DNA from: Kitasatospora sp. MAP12-44
GTDB taxonomy: Bacteria > Actinomycetota > Actinomycetes > Streptomycetales > Streptomycetaceae
DNA length: 64,000 bases
Reading direction: 5' to 3'
Assembly (NCBI RefSeq): GCF_029892095.1
Contig: NZ_JARZAE010000004.1
Location: 5,642,001-5,706,000, forward strand
The notes beneath the pieces are model-generated. The model searched no databases, was not told the origin of the DNA, and saw nothing but the letters and a program-made list of their open reading frames with translations. Positions 25,556 to 34,713 of the stretch are shown here, one piece after another (the stretch's first letter is position 1; each line of letters opens with the position of its first letter). Position numbers and translations under genes: made by a program.

Positions 25556-27769
25556 ATGGCCGCATTGGACGAACCCCTGATCAAGCTCGTCGGCGACCGC
25601 ACCGCGAAGGTGCTGGCCGACAGCCTCAAGCTGCGCACGGTCGGTGACCTGCTGCACCACTACCCGCGCCGGTACGCCGAGCGCGGGGAGTTGACCAGCC
25701 TGGACGACCTCGAGGTGGACGAGCACGTCACCGTGGTCGCCCGGATCGAGAAGGTCACCCTGATCCCGTTCAAGCAGCGCCGCGGCGACCGCCTGGAGGT
25801 GGTGGTCACCGACGGGCGCGGCAAGCTGACCCTGGTCTTCTTCAACCAGGGCTGGCGGCAGAAGGAGTTGCGGCCCGGCGCACAGGGGCTCTTCGCGGGC
25901 AAGGTCGGCGTCTTCAACCGGACCCGCCAGCTGGCCGCGCCCGACTACCAGCTGCTGGACGCCGACGCCGAGGCAGGCGTCGCCGAGAAGTTCGCCGGCC
26001 GGCTGATCCCGGTCTACCCGGCCAGCGCCCAGTTCCCCAGCTGGAAGTTGGCGCAGTGCGTCGAGTTGGCGCTGGACAGTCTGGCCGCCACCGGCTGGGA
26101 GGGCGTCGGCGAGCCGCTGCCGGCCGAGTTGCGTGCCGAGCACGCGCTGATCCCGCTGCCCGAGGCACTGGAGTCGATCCACCGCCCGCGCACCCACGCC
26201 GACCGCGAGCGCGCGCAGAACCGGCTGCGCTGGGACGAGGCCTTCGTCCTGCAGGTCGCCCTCGCGCAGCGCCGGGCCGCCGACTCCGCGCTGCCCGCGG
26301 TGGCCCGCGCGGTGCGCTCCGGCGGCCTCCTTGACGCCTTCGACGCCAAGCTCCCGTTCACCCTGACCGAGGGCCAGCAGTCGGTCTGCGCGGAGATCTT
26401 CACCGACCTGGCGACCGAGCACCCGATGCACCGGCTGCTGCAGGGCGAGGTCGGCTCCGGCAAGACCCTGGTGGCGCTGCGCGCGATGCTCACCGTGGTG
26501 GACGCCGGCGGCCAGGCGGTGCTGCTGGCGCCGACCGAGGTGCTCGCCCAGCAGCACCACCGCTCGATCGTCGAGATGATGGGGGAGTTGGCCGAGGGAG
26601 GGATGCTCGGCGGCTCCGAACACGGCACCAAAGTCGTGCTGCTGACCGGGTCGATGGGGGTGCCGGCCCGCCGCCAGGTGCTGCTCGACATGGCCTGCGG
26701 GGACGCCGGGATCGCGATCGGCACCCACGCGCTGATCCAGGACAAGGTGCAGTTCCAGGATCTCGGCCTGGTCGTCGTCGACGAGCAGCACCGCTTCGGC
26801 GTCGAGCAGCGCGACGCGCTGCGCGCCAAGGGCGAGCAGCCCCCGCACCTGCTGGTGATGACCGCCACGCCGATCCCGCGCACGGTGGCGATGACGGTCT
26901 TCGGCGACCTGGAGACTTCCGTCCTGGACCAGCTGCCGGCCGGCCGCTCGCCGATCTCCAGCCATGTGGTGCCCTCGCTGGAGAAGCCCAACTTCCTCGC
27001 CAGGGCCTGGGAGCGGGTCCGCGAGGAGGTCGGCAAGGGCCACCAGGCGTATGTGGTCTGCCCGCGGATCGGCGATGAGCCGGAGGATCCGAAGAAGAAG
27101 CGCAAGGCCGCCGCGGACGACCCGGAGGATCTCGGCGCCGGCAGCGACGAGCGCCGCCCGCCGCTGGCCGTGGTGGCCACCGCCGAGATGCTGGCCAAGG
27201 GCCCGCTGGCCGGGCTGCGGGTGGAGATCCTGCACGGCCGGCTCGCCCCGGAGGCCAAGGACGACGTGATGAAGCGCTTCGGGGCCGGTCAGGTGGACGT
27301 CCTGGTGGCGACCACGGTGATCGAGGTCGGGGTGAACGTGCCCAACGCCACCGCCATGGTGATCATGGACGCCGACCGCTTCGGTGTCTCCCAGCTGCAC
27401 CAGCTGCGCGGCCGTGTCGGGCGCGGCAGCGCGGCGGGCCTGTGCCTGCTGGTCAGCGAGATGCCGGCGGGCAGTTCGGCGCGCGCCCGGCTGGACGCGG
27501 TGGCCGGCACGCTGGACGGTTTCGAGCTCTCCCGGATCGACCTGGAGCAGCGCCGCGAGGGCGATGTGCTGGGCCAGGCGCAGTCCGGCGTGAAGTCCTC
27601 GCTCAAGGTGCTCTCGGTGCTGGAGGACGAGGACGTGATCGCCACCGCCCGCGAGGCGGCGGCCCGGCTGGTCGCCGTCGACCCGGAGTTGAAGGACCAT
27701 CCGGACCTCAAGACGGCGCTGGAGAGCCTGCTCGACGAGGACCGCGCGGAGTACCTGGAGAAGGGCTGA
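25556..27769 (+). CDS. recG: ATP-dependent DNA helicase RecG
   Basis: A 737-residue SF2 helicase that remodels stalled forks and Holliday junctions. N-terminal wedge/OB region (LRTVGDLLHHYPRRY), Walker A GEVGSGKT near 298-305, DEQH box in VVDEQHRFG, TATPIPRT, and the C-terminal QLRGRVGR motif VI are all present. A charged insertion (EPEDPKKKRKAAADDPED) sits between the helicase lobes. ATG 25556 shows no clear ribosome site. Confidence 0.96.
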   Translation: MAALDEPLIKLVGDRTAKVLADSLKLRTVGDLLHHYPRRYAERGELTSLDDLEVDEHVTVVARIEKVTLIPFKQRRGDRLEVVVTDGRGKLTLVFFNQGWRQKELRPGAQGLFAGKVGVFNRTRQLAAPDYQLLDADAEAGVAEKFAGRLIPVYPASAQFPSWKLAQCVELALDSLAATGWEGVGEPLPAELRAEHALIPLPEALESIHRPRTHADRERAQNRLRWDEAFVLQVALAQRRAADSALPAVARAVRSGGLLDAFDAKLPFTLTEGQQSVCAEIFTDLATEHPMHRLLQGEVGSGKTLVALRAMLTVVDAGGQAVLLAPTEVLAQQHHRSIVEMMGELAEGGMLGGSEHGTKVVLLTGSMGVPARRQVLLDMACGDAGIAIGTHALIQDKVQFQDLGLVVVDEQHRFGVEQRDALRAKGEQPPHLLVMTATPIPRTVAMTVFGDLETSVLDQLPAGRSPISSHVVPSLEKPNFLARAWERVREEVGKGHQAYVVCPRIGDEPEDPKKKRKAAADDPEDLGAGSDERRPPLAVVATAEMLAKGPLAGLRVEILHGRLAPEAKDDVMKRFGAGQVDVLVATTVIEVGVNVPNATAMVIMDADRFGVSQLHQLRGRVGRGSAAGLCLLVSEMPAGSSARARLDAVAGTLDGFELSRIDLEQRREGDVLGQAQSGVKSSLKVLSVLEDEDVIATAREAAARLVAVDPELKDHPDLKTALESLLDEDRAEYLEKG

Positions 27770-27829
27770 GCCCGACCGGCGCACGCCCCGGAATTGTCAG
27801 TGCCCCAGGAGAGAATGAAGGTGTTCAGG

Positions 27830-27848
27830 GCGCACCTCAAGGTGCGTT
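27830..27848 (+). repeat. Inverted repeat upstream of the helix-turn-helix gene
   Basis: GCGCACCT and AGGTGCGT face each other across two bases about 30 nt before the ATG at 27876; a possible operator or small hairpin. Confidence 0.4.
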
Positions 27849-27875
27849 CCTGGCACGACACTTGGGGGTCCTGCC

Positions 27876-28385
27876 ATGGCATTCCGTCATCTCAACGAGC
27901 TCCCGCTCGGCGACAAGGTCTTCCGGATCGAACTCGCCAGCGACGACGACCGAGAGGTCACCCTCACCCTGACCGGCTGGCGCGAGGGGGCCGCCGCCAC
28001 CCCGCTGGCCTCCGGCAAGCTGCGCCTCCCGGTGGAGGACGTCGCCAGCCTGCGGATCGCGCTCAACCGCGCGCTGCGCGCCCTGGCGATCGTCGCCGAC
28101 GTCTCCGAGCCGATCCCCGACCGCGACGTGCTGCGCGAGCTCTACCCCGGCCACGGCGCCCCCTGGGTGCCGCAGCACGAGGAGGAGCTGGTCCGGCGCT
28201 TCCACGAGAACGAGACCATCGCCCGGATAGCCGCCCGGTTCGGCCGCACGCCGGACTCCGTACGCACCAAGCTGCGCGAGCTGGGCCACGACCCGCGCCG
28301 CCCCGAGCACTGCCCGCCCGACGGGTGCCTCTCCTGGTCCCGCTATGCCTCGCCGACCCTGCTGGGCGCCGCGCCGCAGGAGTAG
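27876..28385 (+). CDS. Unknown protein with a C-terminal helix-turn-helix-like segment
   Basis: A 169-residue soluble protein. The first 75 residues look beta-rich; residues about 113-140 (NETIARIAARFGRTPDSVRTKL) read as a helix-turn-helix or SANT-like segment, where IARIAARFGRTPDSVRTKL has the spacing of a recognition helix. Two cysteines follow (CPPDGC). I know no name for it. It stands between recG and rsmD, which are normally neighbours, so it is an insertion in a conserved block. ATG 27876 has only a weak GGGGG upstream. Confidence 0.7.
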   Translation: MAFRHLNELPLGDKVFRIELASDDDREVTLTLTGWREGAAATPLASGKLRLPVEDVASLRIALNRALRALAIVADVSEPIPDRDVLRELYPGHGAPWVPQHEEELVRRFHENETIARIAARFGRTPDSVRTKLRELGHDPRRPEHCPPDGCLSWSRYASPTLLGAAPQE

Positions 28386-28470
28386 CCCCGGGCGCCCTCC
28401 TGTCCGGTACCGGACAGGAGGGCGTATAGCGTGGTCACGGCAGAGACAGCTCCGACAGTTCAGGATCGTC

Positions 28471-29067
28471 ATGACCCGCGTGATCGCCGGGGTCGCCGGT
28501 GGCCGGCGGCTGGCCGTACCGCCAGGCCGCAGCACCCGTCCGACCTCCGACAAGGCCCGCGAGGCGATGTTCTCCACATTGGAGGCGCTGCGCGGCACCC
28601 TGACCGGGATCCGGCTGCTCGACCTCTTCGGCGGCTCCGGCGCGGTGGGCCTGGAGGCGCTCTCGCGCGGCGCCGCGCATGTGCTGCTGGTCGAGGCGGA
28701 CGCCTCGGCGGCCCGGGTCATCCGGGAGAACGTCAGGGTGATCGCGCTGCCCGGCGCCGAGGTCCGCGCCGACCGCGCCGAGCGGGTGGTGGCCGGCCGG
28801 CCGCCCGAGGACCCGTACGACACGGTCTTCCTCGACCCGCCCTACGCCGTCACGGACCAGGAACTGCGCGAGATGCTGATCACACTCCGGGCTGGGGGCT
28901 GGCTCACCGAGGACGCACTCGTCACCGTGGAACGCAGCACCAGAGGCGGCGAGTTCGGCTGGCCCGAGGGCTTCGAAGCGCTCCGCTCGCGCCGTTACGG
29001 CGAGGGCACGCTCTGGTATGGCCAGGCCACCGAGGCCGCGGCCGACGACGCCGACCGGGCGAACTGA
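28471..29067 (+). CDS. rsmD: 16S rRNA (guanine966-N2)-methyltransferase
   Basis: A 198-residue RsmD. SAM motif LLDLFGGSGAVGLEALSRGA and catalytic DPPY (FLDPPYAVT) are present, with the N-terminal RVIAGVAGGRRL typical of the family. It methylates G966 of 16S rRNA in the 30S subunit. ATG 28471 is chosen over longer frames on homology. coaD follows after 32 nt, the near-universal bacterial pairing. Confidence 0.95.
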   Translation: MTRVIAGVAGGRRLAVPPGRSTRPTSDKAREAMFSTLEALRGTLTGIRLLDLFGGSGAVGLEALSRGAAHVLLVEADASAARVIRENVRVIALPGAEVRADRAERVVAGRPPEDPYDTVFLDPPYAVTDQELREMLITLRAGGWLTEDALVTVERSTRGGEFGWPEGFEALRSRRYGEGTLWYGQATEAAADDADRAN

Positions 29068-29099
29068 CCGGGCGACCAACCGAAGGGACACCACACCTC

Positions 29100-29588
29100 A
29101 TGCGCCGCGCCGTCTGCCCGGGCTCCTTCGACCCGATCACCAACGGGCACCTCGACATCATCGAGCGGGCCTCCAAGCTCTACGACGTGGTGCACGTCGC
29201 AGTGGCGATCAACAAGAACAAGTCGGGCCTGTTCAGCATCGAGGAGCGCATCGCGCTGATCGAGGAGACCACCGCCGTCTACGGCAACGTCGAGGTCGAG
29301 TCGCACCACGGCCTGCTGGTCGACTTCTGCCGCGACCGCAACATCCCGGCCATCGTCAAGGGCCTGCGGGCGGTCAGCGACTTCGACTACGAGCTGCAGA
29401 TGGCGCAGATGAACCGCGGCCTGTCCGGCGTCGAGACACTCTTCGTGCCGACCTCGCCGACCTACAGCTTCCTCTCCTCGACCCTGGTCAAGGAGGTGGC
29501 CCACTACGGCGGCGACGTCTCGCACCTGATCCCCGAGGTGGTCAACCGCAAGCTCACCGCGAGGATCGCCGAGCGCGCGGCCAGCTGA
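29100..29588 (+). CDS. coaD: Phosphopantetheine adenylyltransferase
   Basis: A 162-residue CoaD, which makes dephospho-CoA from 4'-phosphopantetheine and ATP. The nucleotidyltransferase motif GSFDPITNGHLDII and the substrate loop KGLRAVSDFDYELQMA are diagnostic, as is TSPTYSFLSSTLVKEVA near the C-terminus. ATG 29100 follows rsmD by 32 nt and the two are probably co-transcribed. Confidence 0.96.
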   Translation: MRRAVCPGSFDPITNGHLDIIERASKLYDVVHVAVAINKNKSGLFSIEERIALIEETTAVYGNVEVESHHGLLVDFCRDRNIPAIVKGLRAVSDFDYELQMAQMNRGLSGVETLFVPTSPTYSFLSSTLVKEVAHYGGDVSHLIPEVVNRKLTARIAERAAS

Positions 29589-29695
29589 CGGACGTCCACG
29601 CACGACCCGGGCTGAGCCTGGCGGATCGTCATGGACTGTCCGCCTCCCGGGTGGCACCGCGCTGCACGGCGTTGTCATCCCGCCCCGGGGTGGAC

Positions 29696-29708
29696 GTACA
29701 GTCTGTAC
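29696..29708. promoter_or_regulatory. GTACAG-T-CTGTAC palindrome at the inferred promoter of the SepIVA-like gene
   Basis: A perfect 13-bp palindrome that contains a TACAGT hexamer (29697-29702); TTGTCA lies at 29672-29677, 19 bp before it. The arrangement looks like an operator over a -10 element, roughly 100 nt upstream of the GTG at 29806. Confidence 0.45.
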
Positions 29709-29805
29709 TCCCGCCTCGCGGCACTCCAGGGCCAACTCCCTGGCGCCGCCCGGCTCCGCTGCCTCCGCCCGTATCCCGGCGGCACACGGAAAGACACGAA
29801 GACCC

Positions 29806-30987
29806 GTGGACGTGCAGAACAAAGTCGATGAGATCGTCGCAGCGGTCGAGAACGCCCGCTCGATGCCCATGTCGTCGTCCTGTGTGGTGAACCGGGCCGA
29901 GCTGGTCGCCATGCTGCAGGAGCTGCGCGCCGCGCTGCCCACCGAACTCGCCCAGGCCCAGTCGGTGATGGCCGACCACGAGCAGCTGGTGGCGGATGCC
30001 CGCGGCGAGGCGGAGCTGATCATCCAGGGGGCGCACGCCGAGCGCGGCTCGCTGATCTCGGACACCGAGGTGGTCCGCCGCTCGCAGGCCGAGGCCGACC
30101 GGATCCTGGCCGAGGCTCGCGAGGAGATCGCCGTCAAGCGCCAGGAGGCCGACGACTACGTCGACAGCAAGCTGGCCAACTTCGAGGTCGTGCTGACCAA
30201 GACGCTGGGCGCGGTCGGCCGCGGCCGCGACAAGCTGCGCGGCGAGCAGAGCGCGTACGAGACCGAGGCGGACGGCGAGGAGTTCCAGCCGCGGGACACC
30301 CCGAGCCCGGAGGTCGACGAGTACGTCGATGTGAAGCTCGCCACCCTGCAGGCAGTGCTCAGTGGCACCCTGGAGGCGGTCGGTCGCGGCCGCGACAAGC
30401 TGCTCGGCAAGGCCCCGATCGACGAGCTCGGCGCCTACCTGGCCGCCGCCGACCAGGCCCAGCAGCAGAAGGACCGCGCCGAGGCGGTGGCGGCCGGCTT
30501 CGCCGACGGGGACGAGGAGCAGCCCTGGTACCGGGAGGTCCCGGAGCAGCAGAACTGGCCCGAGCAGACCCCCGTCGAGGCCGGCTGGCAGGCCGCGCCC
30601 GGCGACGCCCCGTACGCCGCTGTCGCCCAGTACCAGGGCGGCCAGGACCCGGCCTACGCCCCGCAGCACCCGCAGCACCCGGCCGGCGACTACGCCGAGG
30701 TCTACGGCGGCAGCTACGACCCGGCCGGCCAGGTCGATCCGTACGCCGGCCAGTACGGCTACCAGGGCCACCAGCAGCAGGCCGACCCGTACGCGACGCC
30801 CTACGGCTACCAGCAGGAGCAGCCCTACCCGGCCGCCCAGCAGGGCTACGACCCGTACGGTTACCAGCAGCAGGCCGTGCAGCCGGGCCAGCTGCCGCAG
30901 CAGCAGCAGGCGGGTCTGGACGAGACCAGCTTCTTCGACACCAGCATGATCGACATGACCAGGTTGCGGGAGCTCGGCGGCCGCTGA
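29806..30987 (+). CDS. DivIVA-like coiled-coil protein (SepIVA-type cell-division protein)
   Basis: A 393-residue cytoplasmic protein. Residues 1-125 are coiled-coil with ADARGEAELIIQGAHAE and RSQAEADRILAEAREE, similar to DivIVA and F0 subunit b helices. A 34-residue unit (YVDSKLANF...AVGRGRDKL and YVDVKLATL...AVGRGRDKL) occurs twice at about 117-145 and 171-199. From 240 on it is a Tyr/Gln/Pro-rich disordered tail. Its place before yceD-rpmF-rnc-mutM-smc equals that of mycobacterial SepIVA (Rv2927c), an essential septation factor, so a role in polar growth or septation is inferred. GTG 29806. Confidence 0.8.
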   Translation: MDVQNKVDEIVAAVENARSMPMSSSCVVNRAELVAMLQELRAALPTELAQAQSVMADHEQLVADARGEAELIIQGAHAERGSLISDTEVVRRSQAEADRILAEAREEIAVKRQEADDYVDSKLANFEVVLTKTLGAVGRGRDKLRGEQSAYETEADGEEFQPRDTPSPEVDEYVDVKLATLQAVLSGTLEAVGRGRDKLLGKAPIDELGAYLAAADQAQQQKDRAEAVAAGFADGDEEQPWYREVPEQQNWPEQTPVEAGWQAAPGDAPYAAVAQYQGGQDPAYAPQHPQHPAGDYAEVYGGSYDPAGQVDPYAGQYGYQGHQQQADPYATPYGYQQEQPYPAAQQGYDPYGYQQQAVQPGQLPQQQQAGLDETSFFDTSMIDMTRLRELGGR

Positions 30988-31158
30988 GCGAATTCGCCCC
31001 AAGTTGGGGCTGGCGCCGCTCTCGGGTAGTCTGACCACTCCGGTCTTTCCAACACCGGACCGTTCGGCTGCCCGCGCACCACTGCGCAGCACCCGGACCA
31101 CCCCCAAGAACCACTCGCGTGGCGTAGGAATGCGCCCGCCGTAGGAAGTCAGGACACC

Positions 31159-31809
31159 TTGAACCGCCTCGACCACCGCGACCCGCTCGTGTTCGACACG
31201 CATGAGCTCGGCCGTCGCCCCGGATCGCTGCGCAAGGTGTCCCGCACCCTGAAGGCCCCCGAGGGCCTGGGGATCGTCGATGTGATCGGCGTTCCGACGG
31301 ACAGCGAGATCGTCCTGGAGCTGCGCCTGGAGTCGGTGGTCGAAGGGGTGCTCGTTACGGGCACCGCCGAGGCCGACGTCACCGGAGAGTGTGTGCGCTG
31401 CCTGGAGCCGGTCGAGGACAGCCTCGATGTGGACTTCCAGGAGCTGTACTACTACCCGGAAGCCGACGAGCGCGGGCGCACCCGGACCGGCGGAACCTCC
31501 TCCGAGGAGGAGTCCGACGAGGACGAGGATGAGATCTACCGGTTGGAGGGCGATTACTTCGACCTTCAGCCGGTGCTGCGTGACGCGGTGGTGCTCGCAC
31601 TGCCGCTGCAGCCGGTGTGCCAGGAAGACTGCCTGGGCCTGTGCTCCGAGTGTGGAGCACGCCTGAGCGACGACCCGGCCCACCACCATGATGTCGCCGA
31701 CCCCCGGTGGGCGGCATTGCAGGGACTCTCCGCCGCCCCTGGCGACGAGGGTGACGGAATCAAGACCAGCAGCACCCGTGAGGGTTCTGCCGAAGATCAG
31801 GAGAAGTAG
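31159..31809 (+). CDS. yceD: YceD/DUF177 protein
   Basis: A 216-residue DUF177 protein. The N-terminus PLVFDTHELGRRPGSL is typical of actinobacterial members. Cysteines C78/C81 (CVRC) and C154/C158/C162/C165 could bind metal. YceD is linked to 23S rRNA/ribosome maturation in chloroplasts and bacteria and is almost always followed by rpmF, as here. The start is a TTG at 31159 with GGAAG upstream; no ATG fits the conserved N-terminus. TAGTCT at 31027-31032 may be its -10, giving a leader of about 120 nt. Confidence 0.92.
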   Translation: MNRLDHRDPLVFDTHELGRRPGSLRKVSRTLKAPEGLGIVDVIGVPTDSEIVLELRLESVVEGVLVTGTAEADVTGECVRCLEPVEDSLDVDFQELYYYPEADERGRTRTGGTSSEEESDEDEDEIYRLEGDYFDLQPVLRDAVVLALPLQPVCQEDCLGLCSECGARLSDDPAHHHDVADPRWAALQGLSAAPGDEGDGIKTSSTREGSAEDQEK

Positions 31810-31811
31810 CC

Positions 31812-31985
31812 GTGGCTGTTCCGAAGCGGAAGATGTCGCGCAGCAACACGCGCCACCGACGTTCCAACTGGAAGGCCGTCGTCCCGGCCCTCGTCGCGTG
31901 CGACCGCTGCCACGAGCCGAAGCTTGGTCACATCGCGTGCCCGAGCTGCGGCACGTACAACCGTCGCCAGGTCCTCTCGGTCTGA
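31812..31985 (+). CDS. rpmF: 50S ribosomal protein bL32
   Basis: A 57-residue L32 that starts with GTG 31812 two bases after the yceD stop. MAVPKRKMSRSNTRHRRS is the family N-terminus. Four cysteines, C30/C33 (CDRC) and C43/C46 (CPSC), form the zinc ribbon of the C+ form. It forms the conserved yceD-rpmF-rnc operon and is followed by rnc 17 nt later. Confidence 0.97.
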   Translation: MAVPKRKMSRSNTRHRRSNWKAVVPALVACDRCHEPKLGHIACPSCGTYNRRQVLSV

Positions 31986-32002
31986 TCGGCGGGCAACGAT
32001 CG

Positions 32003-32779
32003 ATGTCGGATGACATTTCCTCCCGCAAGTCGTCTCCCAGCAATGGGGGGAAGGGCGGCGGGCCGGCGTCGAGCGACTACGACGTCCTGGAAGGGCGCCT
32101 CGGGTACGTACTCGAGCGCGCCCTTCTGGTGCGTTCGCTCACTCACCGTTCGTACGCCTACGAGAACGGTGGACTGCCCACCAACGAGCGTCTGGAGTTC
32201 CTCGGGGACTCGGTGCTCGGCCTGGTGGTGACGGACACCCTCTACCGGATCCACCCGGACGTCCCGGAGGGCACGCTCGCCAAGCTGCGCGCCGCGGTGG
32301 TGAACTCCCGCGCGCTGGCCGAGGTCGGCCGCGGCCTGGAGCTCGGCACCTTCATCCGCCTCGGCAAGGGCGAGGAGGGGACCGGTGGCCGTGACAAGTC
32401 GTCGATCCTCGCCGACACCGTCGAGGCCGTGATCGGTGCCATCTACCTGGACCAGGGCCTGCCGGCCGCGACCGAGTTCGTGCACCGGCTCTTCGACCCG
32501 CTGATCGCGGAGTCCTCCCAGCTGGGCGCCGGTCTCGACTGGAAGACCAGCCTGCAGGAGCTGACCGCCTCGGTGGGCATTGGCGTGCCCGAGTACGTCG
32601 TCGAGGAGTCCGGCCCGGACCACGAGAAGACCTTCAACGCCGCCGCCCGGGTGGCCGGCGAGGACTACGGCAGTGGCACCGGACGGTCGAAGAAGGAAGC
32701 CGAGCAGAAGGCCGCTGAGAGCGCCTGGCGCGCGATCAAGGCCAAGCACGGCGGCGACCCGAACCCCTCCGCGGCCTAG
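32003..32779 (+). CDS. rnc: Ribonuclease III
   Basis: A 258-residue double-strand RNase. After a disordered Ser/Gly N-terminus the RNase III signature NERLEFLGDS is at 61-70, the second acidic site DTVEAVIGAIYLD follows, and residues about 185-250 form a double-stranded RNA-binding domain ending AEQKAAESAW. It processes rRNA and regulates antibiotic genes (AbsB in S. coelicolor). ATG 32003, 17 nt after rpmF. Confidence 0.97.
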   Translation: MSDDISSRKSSPSNGGKGGGPASSDYDVLEGRLGYVLERALLVRSLTHRSYAYENGGLPTNERLEFLGDSVLGLVVTDTLYRIHPDVPEGTLAKLRAAVVNSRALAEVGRGLELGTFIRLGKGEEGTGGRDKSSILADTVEAVIGAIYLDQGLPAATEFVHRLFDPLIAESSQLGAGLDWKTSLQELTASVGIGVPEYVVEESGPDHEKTFNAAARVAGEDYGSGTGRSKKEAEQKAAESAWRAIKAKHGGDPNPSAA

Positions 32780-32792
32780 GCGGCGGCCGACC

Positions 32793-33662
32793 GTGCCCGA
32801 GTTGCCCGAGGTCGAGGTCGTCCGGCGCGGACTCGAGCGCTGGGTGACCGGCCGCACCGTGGCCGAGGTGCAGGTCCTGCACCCGCGCGCGGTGCGGCGC
32901 CAGCCCGGCGGCGCGGCGGACTTCGCCGCCCGGCTGGCCGGTCTGACGCTCGGCACCGCCCGGCGGCGCGGCAAGTACCTCTGGGTCCCGCTGGCCGACA
33001 GCGGCGAGTCGCTGCTCGGCCACCTCGGGATGAGCGGGCAACTGCTCGTCCAGGACCCGACCACCCCGGACGAGACGCATCTGCGGGTCCGGCTGCGCTT
33101 CACCGACGGCGGCCGCGAGCTGCGCTTCGTCGACCAGCGGACCTTCGGCGGCCTGGCCGTCGAGCCGGCCGAGGCCGACGACCCGGAGGGCACCCCCATC
33201 TCGCTGGCGCACATCGCCCGCGACCCGCTCGACCCGCGCTTCGACGACGCGGCCTTCGCCACCGCGCTGCGCGCCCGCCGCACCACCGTCAAGCGCGCGC
33301 TGCTCGACCAGACGCTGATCAGCGGGGTCGGCAACATCTACGCGGACGAGGCGCTCTGGCGCTCCAAGCTGCACTACGACCGCCCCACCGAGAGCCTCAC
33401 CCGCCCGCTGGCCGCCACCCTGCTCGGCAACGCCCGCGAGGTGATGAACGCCGCGCTCGCGGTCGGCGGCACCAGCTTCGACAGCCTCTACGTCAACGTG
33501 AACGGCGAGAGCGGCTACTTCTCCCGCTCGCTGGACGCCTACGGCCGCGAGGGCGAGCCCTGCTACCGCTGCGGCACGCCGATCCGCCGGGCCGCCTGGA
33601 TGAACCGCTCCAGCTACTACTGCCCGCGCTGCCAGCGCGTCCCCCGCCCCCGCTTGTCCTAG
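32793..33662 (+). CDS. mutM: Formamidopyrimidine-DNA glycosylase
   Basis: A 289-residue Fpg/MutM that removes 8-oxoG. The catalytic N-terminus PELPEVE directly follows the initiator (P2, E3). KYLWVPL, the H2TH segment SGVGNIYADEALW, and the C-terminal zinc finger CYRCG...YYCPRCQ are complete. GTG 32793, 13 nt after rnc, same operon. Confidence 0.96.
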   Translation: MPELPEVEVVRRGLERWVTGRTVAEVQVLHPRAVRRQPGGAADFAARLAGLTLGTARRRGKYLWVPLADSGESLLGHLGMSGQLLVQDPTTPDETHLRVRLRFTDGGRELRFVDQRTFGGLAVEPAEADDPEGTPISLAHIARDPLDPRFDDAAFATALRARRTTVKRALLDQTLISGVGNIYADEALWRSKLHYDRPTESLTRPLAATLLGNAREVMNAALAVGGTSFDSLYVNVNGESGYFSRSLDAYGREGEPCYRCGTPIRRAAWMNRSSYYCPRCQRVPRPRLS

Positions 33663-33664
33663 CC

Positions 33665-34609
33665 CTAGTGCGTCAGCTCCGGCTGGCGGGTGTCGGCGGA
33701 CATCGCCCCCTCGCCCTCGCCGAAGTGCGCCACGGCCACCGCGCCGGCGACGGCCAGCACGAAGCCGATGATGCCGAGCCAGCCGAAGCCGTGCCGGGTG
33801 GCGTCGCCGAGCCAGACCACGCCGATCACGCCGGGGACCACCGTCTCGCCGACCACCAGGGCGGCGGTGGCGCCGTTGACCGAGCCGATCTGCAGCGCGA
33901 CGGTGTGCAGGTACATCCCGCCCAGGCCGCCGACCAGGATCGCGTACAGGGCCGGGTCGCTGAGCAGTTGGCCCACGTCGAACGGGTCGACGCCGTTCAG
34001 CACCCGCACCCCGATGCCGAGCGCGCCGAAGCCCAGGCCGGAGAGCAGGCCGGCCACGATCGCCCCGCCGGTGCCCAGCCGCCGGACCGCCAGCGAGCCG
34101 CCCGCGATCACCACCACCGAGATCAGCAGCAGCCACCAGTGGGTGGCGATCGGGGTCGTCCCGGTGCCCTCGGCGCCGGCCGCCACGGCCAGCAGCACCA
34201 GCGCGGCGCAGACCACCGTGATCGAGGCCCACTCCGGCCGCTTGAGCCGCATGCCGAGCAGCTTGATGCTGAGCACCGCGGTGACCACCAGATTGGCGCT
34301 GATCACGGTCTGCGAGAGGAAGAGCGGCAGCAGTCGGGCGGACAGCGCGCCGAGCAGGAAGCCGATCAGGTCGAGCGCGGTGCCGAGGATGAACTCCCAG
34401 GTCACCACGGCCTTGGCGGTCGAGGTGAGGCTCGGGCCGCCGTGCTCGGTGACCATCGCGTCGGGGGCGCCTGGGGAGCCTGCTGCGGCTGCGGCGGCTG
34501 CGGCCGCCCCCTCCTCGCGGGCCGAGCGGCGTGAGCCGACCGCCTGCAGCACCGAACCGGTGCCGTAGCAGGCGGAGGCCGCCACAGCGGTCACGAGGCC
34601 GATGATCAC
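33665..34609 (-). CDS. DMT-superfamily (EamA-like) membrane protein
   Basis: A 314-residue integral membrane protein with about nine to ten hydrophobic helices. A poly-Ala/Gly, charged loop (residues about 30-60) interrupts helices 1 and 2. The pattern of paired helices ending with ATRHGFGWLGIIGFVLAVAGAVAVA resembles EamA/DMT permeases; the substrate is unknown. GTG 34609 is preferred because GGAG lies 6 nt before it; a TTG one codon earlier is possible. Convergent with mutM, the stops lying three bases apart. Confidence 0.8.
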   Translation of the reverse strand: MIIGLVTAVAASACYGTGSVLQAVGSRRSAREEGAAAAAAAAAGSPGAPDAMVTEHGGPSLTSTAKAVVTWEFILGTALDLIGFLLGALSARLLPLFLSQTVISANLVVTAVLSIKLLGMRLKRPEWASITVVCAALVLLAVAAGAEGTGTTPIATHWWLLLISVVVIAGGSLAVRRLGTGGAIVAGLLSGLGFGALGIGVRVLNGVDPFDVGQLLSDPALYAILVGGLGGMYLHTVALQIGSVNGATAALVVGETVVPGVIGVVWLGDATRHGFGWLGIIGFVLAVAGAVAVAHFGEGEGAMSADTRQPELTH

Positions 34610-34713
34610 CAAGTACTCCGATCGGGGTAATTCGCCAGCAAGGTGTGGATGCTCCCACTATGCCTGCTACGACCCGCCGCGAAGAATCCCGAAGTGATCA
34701 CGGTCGGACCAGG

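Noticed and set aside
31130..31144. A four-codon M-R-P-P frame before yceD as a leader peptide
   Set aside because: Too short and without a properly spaced ribosome site.
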